This document shows positions 60,401 to 64,000 of a stretch of 64,000 nt of DNA, in pieces. Under the pieces are notes generated by a model that worked only from the letters and a program-made list of their open reading frames with translations, was not told where the DNA came from and ran no database searches. Source of the stretch: Albifimbria verrucaria (taxonomy: Eukaryota; Ascomycota; Sordariomycetes; Hypocreales; Stachybotryaceae). The translations under genes and the position numbers were made by a program. The stretch lies in the NCBI GenBank assembly GCA_020081605.1, contig JAHREC010000045.1, positions 2,108,001 through 2,172,000 on the forward strand, written 5' to 3'. Each line of letters starts with the position of its first letter. The first letter of the stretch is position 1.

Positions 60401-61202
60401 ATTATAAGCTTACCATATCCGTGGCCGTGGTGTTTTACGGCCATACACAAAACTTTGTAGCAGTGCATACGAATAGAGGTGATTTTGACTCTTTGTTCGC
60501 TCTCGAGCACCATGTAGACAGGCCTTGTCAGCAACCCAATGAAGGTATCCCTCTCGCTGGTGGTCAAGAAGGCTTTGGACAACTTCAGCTTGAGGACCTT
60601 GCACATGATGTCAAGGGCGCTCTGCAACTGGGTGGCCGAGTCCCAGACGTCCTCCTTGGCAGAGCCCTTCTTGGGCTTTCCCTGCCGCGGCCGACAGGTG
60701 CCGTGGACGATTTTTCGGCAGCCTTGGCCTCGACAGCCGCAATAGTCCATTGCAGGAGAAACCCGTAGATCTCGAAGAGCTGTTTGTGATGTGGCATGGC
60801 GTCCTGCTCGTCAGCAGAGTCGAGGTCGTTGTTTGCAGCGTCGGCTTCGGCGCTTAGGCCGCTCATGACAAGGTCGAAGATCTTGCTGAGGGCATGTGTG
60901 GAAGAAAAGAGGCGTATCTGGACCCAGATTCAGCTAGGGGCACTTGATAAGAAAACCTGTAGAACATACTTGAGCAGGAACTGGAGAGAGTCCATGTTGG
61001 CAGGGCGCATGATGGCGTCGGGGTTGTCGGCCACGGCGTCCACAATGGGATTCAGGACGGGGTTGATGACGGGGTTGGTGAGGCCCTCGGGGTCATTTTC
61101 GCAGTCGCAGAGAGCGCCGTCGGCCTCTGGAGTCGGTATCGACATGGGGTCGGACATGTAGTGCTTGAGCGCATCGTTAATGTCGAAGCTGATGGCCGCC
61201 AT
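57451..61202 (-). CDS. Condensin complex subunit 1 (CAP-D2/Cnd1)
   Basis: HEAT-repeat subunit of condensin, about 1170 residues, the usual fungal length. It is required for mitotic chromosome condensation. The start MAAISFDINDALKHYMSDP opens the N-terminal condensin domain. The family core reads YTLRCALIEVCGNMVAYL, DINPYCRCRTLQVYMKLCD and LEDKSSNVRRNAIKLL. The C-terminal Cnd1 domain includes NAVIALGDMAVCFNHLIDEN and VKRTCLMTLTFLILAGQVKVKG. Introns are at 60886-60969, 60364-60413, 60051-60097 and 57622-57681. The last is exactly 60 bases with no stop, so it can be read through. Two single-base gaps (59179-59182 and 60680-60682) break the frame, and the restored exon sum is exact. It is divergent from CDC7, so the two cell-cycle genes share a promoter region. 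Confidence 0.9.
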
Positions 61203-61947
61203 GGTGGTGATGTTTTTGCGCCGCGGTGGGCGGGAAGACCTGGGGAAGAGGGCACGAGCTGGGGGTGAATGGGAGACAGCTACGAGGTCTCGTCCAGTGA
61301 TGGGATCTCGGAGCAGAAAGAACCCTCTGCGCTGGTCGCGGCGGGGTAAATGCGCAGACGTTCCACGACGTTGACCAGAGTTGTCGTGGTGTTGTCGGTG
61401 TGGTGTATGGTTGTGGTGGTGGGTGGTGGTGGTGATTGTTGATGGAGGGTCCCTTAGCAACGCATGTTTTGTTTTGTCAGGCTGTGACGCGCTGTCCCTT
61501 TTTCCTCCCCGCCATCCAGTGGAGGTCCAGGCGCTACAGCCACTAAGAAGCCAGCCAGCCAGCGCGGCGATAAATTAAATGCAGCAAAATAAAATACGTG
61601 AATTAAATCCAGTCGCGTGTCTCGCGCTGCCTCTTGGAGATCCCTGCAGCCACACCTTGGACAAGGACAAGCACAATAACCAGACACCCCTCCCTCCCTC
61701 TCTAATTAATAATAACGACACCTGCGCTGCGCTTCGAGATCCCACCCTCTGTCCCTGTCTGTTATTGGGTGTGCTTTATTTACATTGCGACTCTGTCTTG
61801 CTTCATTCGCCCCTCGTCTTTGCTGGTTCTGGTTCTGGTTCAAGTCCCTTGCCCTTGCGACTGGTCTTCGCTCGTTCCCTCGTTGCGCCTACAACACCGA
61901 ATTCTTGGCCTCGGACTGGACGACCGTCTCGCATTGGCCAAGGCGCA
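61203..61947. promoter_or_regulatory. Bidirectional promoter of condensin subunit and CDC7
   Basis: The 745 bases between divergent starts contain a GT-rich tract (61375-61440) near the condensin side and pyrimidine-rich leader sequence before the CDC7 start. No reading frame is convincing. Shared cell-cycle control is an inference from the two gene products. Confidence 0.4.
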
Positions 61948-63422
61948 ATGACTACTGCCGTGCGGCACCGGGTCGACGACCAGTTCGAGATCCACGAGGA
62001 TGCCCGCACCGAGGAGACGGAGATGATGGTCGAGGACGTTGACCCTGCCACCATGGAAGCCGAGGAGGTTCCCGTGGAAGAAGAGGCGGAAGGGAGGCGG
62101 AAGAGGAGGAAGAGGAGCCTGAGGAAGAGGAAGAAAGCTCAGAAGAGGAGGGTGTGGACGGTGGTGTCAAGGCCGACATGGACAAGCTGCAGGCCGACTT
62201 CCCCGGCTTTCGTAACAAATACCGTCTGATCAAGCGCATTGGCGAAGGTATGTCTGTTGTCTTCTTCTTCTTCCCTATCCTCCTGTAGCTTCTCTTGCTG
62301 ACCATTCTCAAGGTACCTTTTCCACCGTCTACAAGGCCGAAGACATCCAGTACGACCGCTACGACAACAGCTGGGACTTCGAGGACGACTCGTCAAAGTG
62401 GACGCCGCCTCCCTCAAGTCCCAGTCCAGCAACTCCTCTGCTCGCTCGCCTCGTCGTAAACCTCGCTACGTCGCCATTAAGAAGATCTACGTCACATCCA
62501 GCCCGGCTCGTATCCTCAACGAGCTCGAGCTGCTTCACGACTTGCGCCAATGCCCTTCCGTCTGCCCTCTGATCACCGCTTTCCGCGCCACCGATCAGGT
62601 CGTCGCCATTCTGCCCTACTTCCGCCACAGCGATTTCAGGGCGTATTTCCGCGACATGACCATCACGGACATGGCCATCTACTTCAGATCACTCTTTACG
62701 GCGCTCAAGAGCGTGCACGAGCACAAGATTCTGCACCGTGATATCAAGCCCACCAACTTTCTCTACGACCCAGCAACGCAGCACGGTGTGCTGGTGGACT
62801 TTGGTCTGGCAGAGAGGGAAGGTTCTGATTGCAAGCCATGCCTCTGTCACGAGGCGCGCGAAGCCCGCAAGCACCGCCAGTCTACGTCGGTATGGGCGCA
62901 GACATCTACTACGCCACAGCCCGGCTATCCCAAATCCGATACACGGCCCTCACGCCGCGCAAATCGCGCCGGTACAAGGGGCTTCCGTGCACCTGAGGTG
63001 CTCTTCAAGTGCACCGAGCAGACGACAGCCATCGATGTTTGGTCCGTTGGCGTTATTCTGCTGACTATTCTGTCTAAGCGTTTCCCTTCTTCAACTCGGC
63101 GGACGACGTCGAGGCCATGATCGAGATTGCGACAATCTTTGGCTCCAAGCGTATGAAGGCGGCGGGGCTGCTGCACGGGTGTGTGTTCGAGACGAACATC
63201 CCGACAATTGGCCAGCAGGGGTTCTCAATGGAGAAAATCATTCTCTGGAGCACTTGTCGCACGGACGACAAGCCGCTGACACCGGACGAGAAGCTCGCCG
63301 TCCGGTTCCTGGAAAGATGCATGGAGCTGGACCCGAGCAGGAGGATAACGGCGGAGCAGGCCTTGGCGCACGAGTTCCTCTCAATTGACCAGCCCCGAGC
63401 CAGGGGCTGGGGACGAGGATGA
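61948..63422 (+). CDS. CDC7: DDK catalytic kinase CDC7
   Basis: Catalytic subunit of the Dbf4-dependent kinase, which phosphorylates MCM proteins to fire replication origins. About 470 residues. A Glu-rich N-terminus leads to KYRLIKRIGEGTFSTVYKAED (glycine loop, split by intron 62248-62312), VAIKKIYVTSSP (catalytic lysine), then HRDIKPTNFLYD, VDFGLAE, TRGFRAPEVL and IDVWSVGVILL. The kinase insert before the activation segment (CHEAREARKHRQ) is a CDC7 feature. Three single-base gaps (62092, 62411 and 63084) break the frame, and adding them makes the length exact, ending RGWGRG. Another frame ends GDEDEMDILQA at 63444, which is closer to my recollection of family C-termini and would need a further correction near 63391. 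Confidence 0.88.
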
Positions 63423-63444
63423 AATGGACATTCTTCAAGCATAG

Positions 63445-64000
63445 CATAATGGCGCTCTTGCATGGTTTTAGGGCATCTGGGCACATACGGGTGGTTGCCC
63501 GCGGCCCTTACGGGAACGACGTAGAGCGGGCACATACTTGGGAGTTCATGTATCATAGTTTTGCCGAGTCTTTTAGGCGTTTGAGAGAGGGTATTCCTGC
63601 GAGACATAAGATCCGGAGACAGGGTCATAGATGGTCTTAGTTACCAATGCCGATACCACATAATGTCTATCAACGACTCATCATCATTTTGTTTCCTTTT
63701 ACAGTACATTCACTCGTTCCCCATGCTTAGTCGTGAGCGTGAGAGTGTGCGTGCTCGTGTCAGGCAAGTCATCATGGGCAAAATCGATTTTATTCGTTAA
63801 ACTCCATGTCGAGAGTCCCTGATGCAATGCTCGAAGCCGAACCAACCCAGGCCTATTTCGCCCTCTTCCATTCCTGCTCCCTTTCTTCACGACCCCGAAT
63901 TTCCTGTGAGGCTTCACGGTGTACAAAGGGGGACGGTTGAACGGGACCATTTTCTTTCTTGCAACCATGAAGAAGAAAAGGTTATTTCCGGTTCCAAAAA
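63445..64000. other. Downstream flank of CDC7, no gene recognised
   Basis: The last 556 bases of the window hold an 89-codon basic open frame on the minus strand (63699-63968) with no recognisable motif, and may belong to the next gene beyond the window. Confidence 0.4.

Noticed and set aside
61375..61440. GT-rich tract before condensin as a telomere-like repeat
   Set aside because: The units are irregular (GGTGGT, GTTGTGGT) and do not match TTAGGG. It is simple promoter low complexity.
986..63422. Programmed ribosomal frameshifting as a genome-wide feature
   Set aside because: The gaps lie at unrelated short runs with no shared slippery heptamer or downstream structure, and many occur several times in one gene.
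63699..63968. Basic 89-codon frame at the window end
   Set aside because: No family recognised. It could be an exon of a gene outside the window but cannot be supported from here.
1..64000. CRISPR array, rRNA or tRNA genes
   Set aside because: No regularly spaced direct repeats were seen, and no tRNA-like T-loop plus acceptor pairing was found by eye. The organism is a eukaryote.

Overview
The window is nuclear DNA of a filamentous ascomycete, most likely a sordariomycete. Supporting signs are short GT-AG introns of about 50-65 bases, a Zn(II)2Cys6 regulator, a highly reducing polyketide synthase, an AA9 polysaccharide monooxygenase, a fungal ATG26-type sterol glucosyltransferase, and what looks like repeat-induced point mutation (RIP). 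The species cannot be named from this sequence.

Layout. From 1 to about 36.5 kb the window is accessory DNA. A polyketide module comes first: a flavin monooxygenase (986-2967, -), a polytopic membrane protein resembling the AscI/AurD cyclase-hydrolase family (3699-4831, -), a highly reducing PKS (5367-12808, +) and a P450 (15826-17506, +), with decayed TPR and ankyrin genes in between. A NAD(P)-binding reductase (18363-19093, -) follows. A second module holds a Zn2Cys6 regulator (20280-23124, +), a P450 (23566-25231, -), a sugar-type MFS transporter (27895-29838, +), a P450 carrying a stop codon (29994-31773, -) and a heavily mutated second copy of the transporter's 3' end (about 32105-32560). 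Two copies of a small TA-flanked inverted-repeat element (25602-25813 and 34231-34462) bracket the transporter block. An AA9 monooxygenase (35459-36541) and a secreted cupredoxin (36804-37430) lead into the core region.

From about 39 kb on the genes are conserved housekeeping genes: an Mtf2-like mitochondrial protein, the WD40 protein CMR1, sterol glucosyltransferase ATG26, complex I subunit NDUFA13/GRIM-19, a short-chain dehydrogenase, CTD phosphatase FCP1, condensin subunit 1 and the replication kinase CDC7.

The most important caution concerns sequence quality. Almost every gene, including essential ones, needs one to eight single bases added back, usually in a short homopolymer, before its reading frame is whole. 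I count 37 such sites. For every such gene, exon length plus the number of missing bases is a multiple of three. This points to consensus deletion errors rather than gene death. Gene coordinates below therefore span the whole reconstructed gene, with the frame breaks listed in each entry.

Working hypothesis for the polyketide module: the PKS makes an unmethylated or little-methylated polyene chain (its methyltransferase and enoylreductase regions are degenerate), the flavin enzyme and P450 oxidise it, and the membrane protein opens or cyclises the product. A CTCGGCC-type motif is shared by the promoters flanking these genes.
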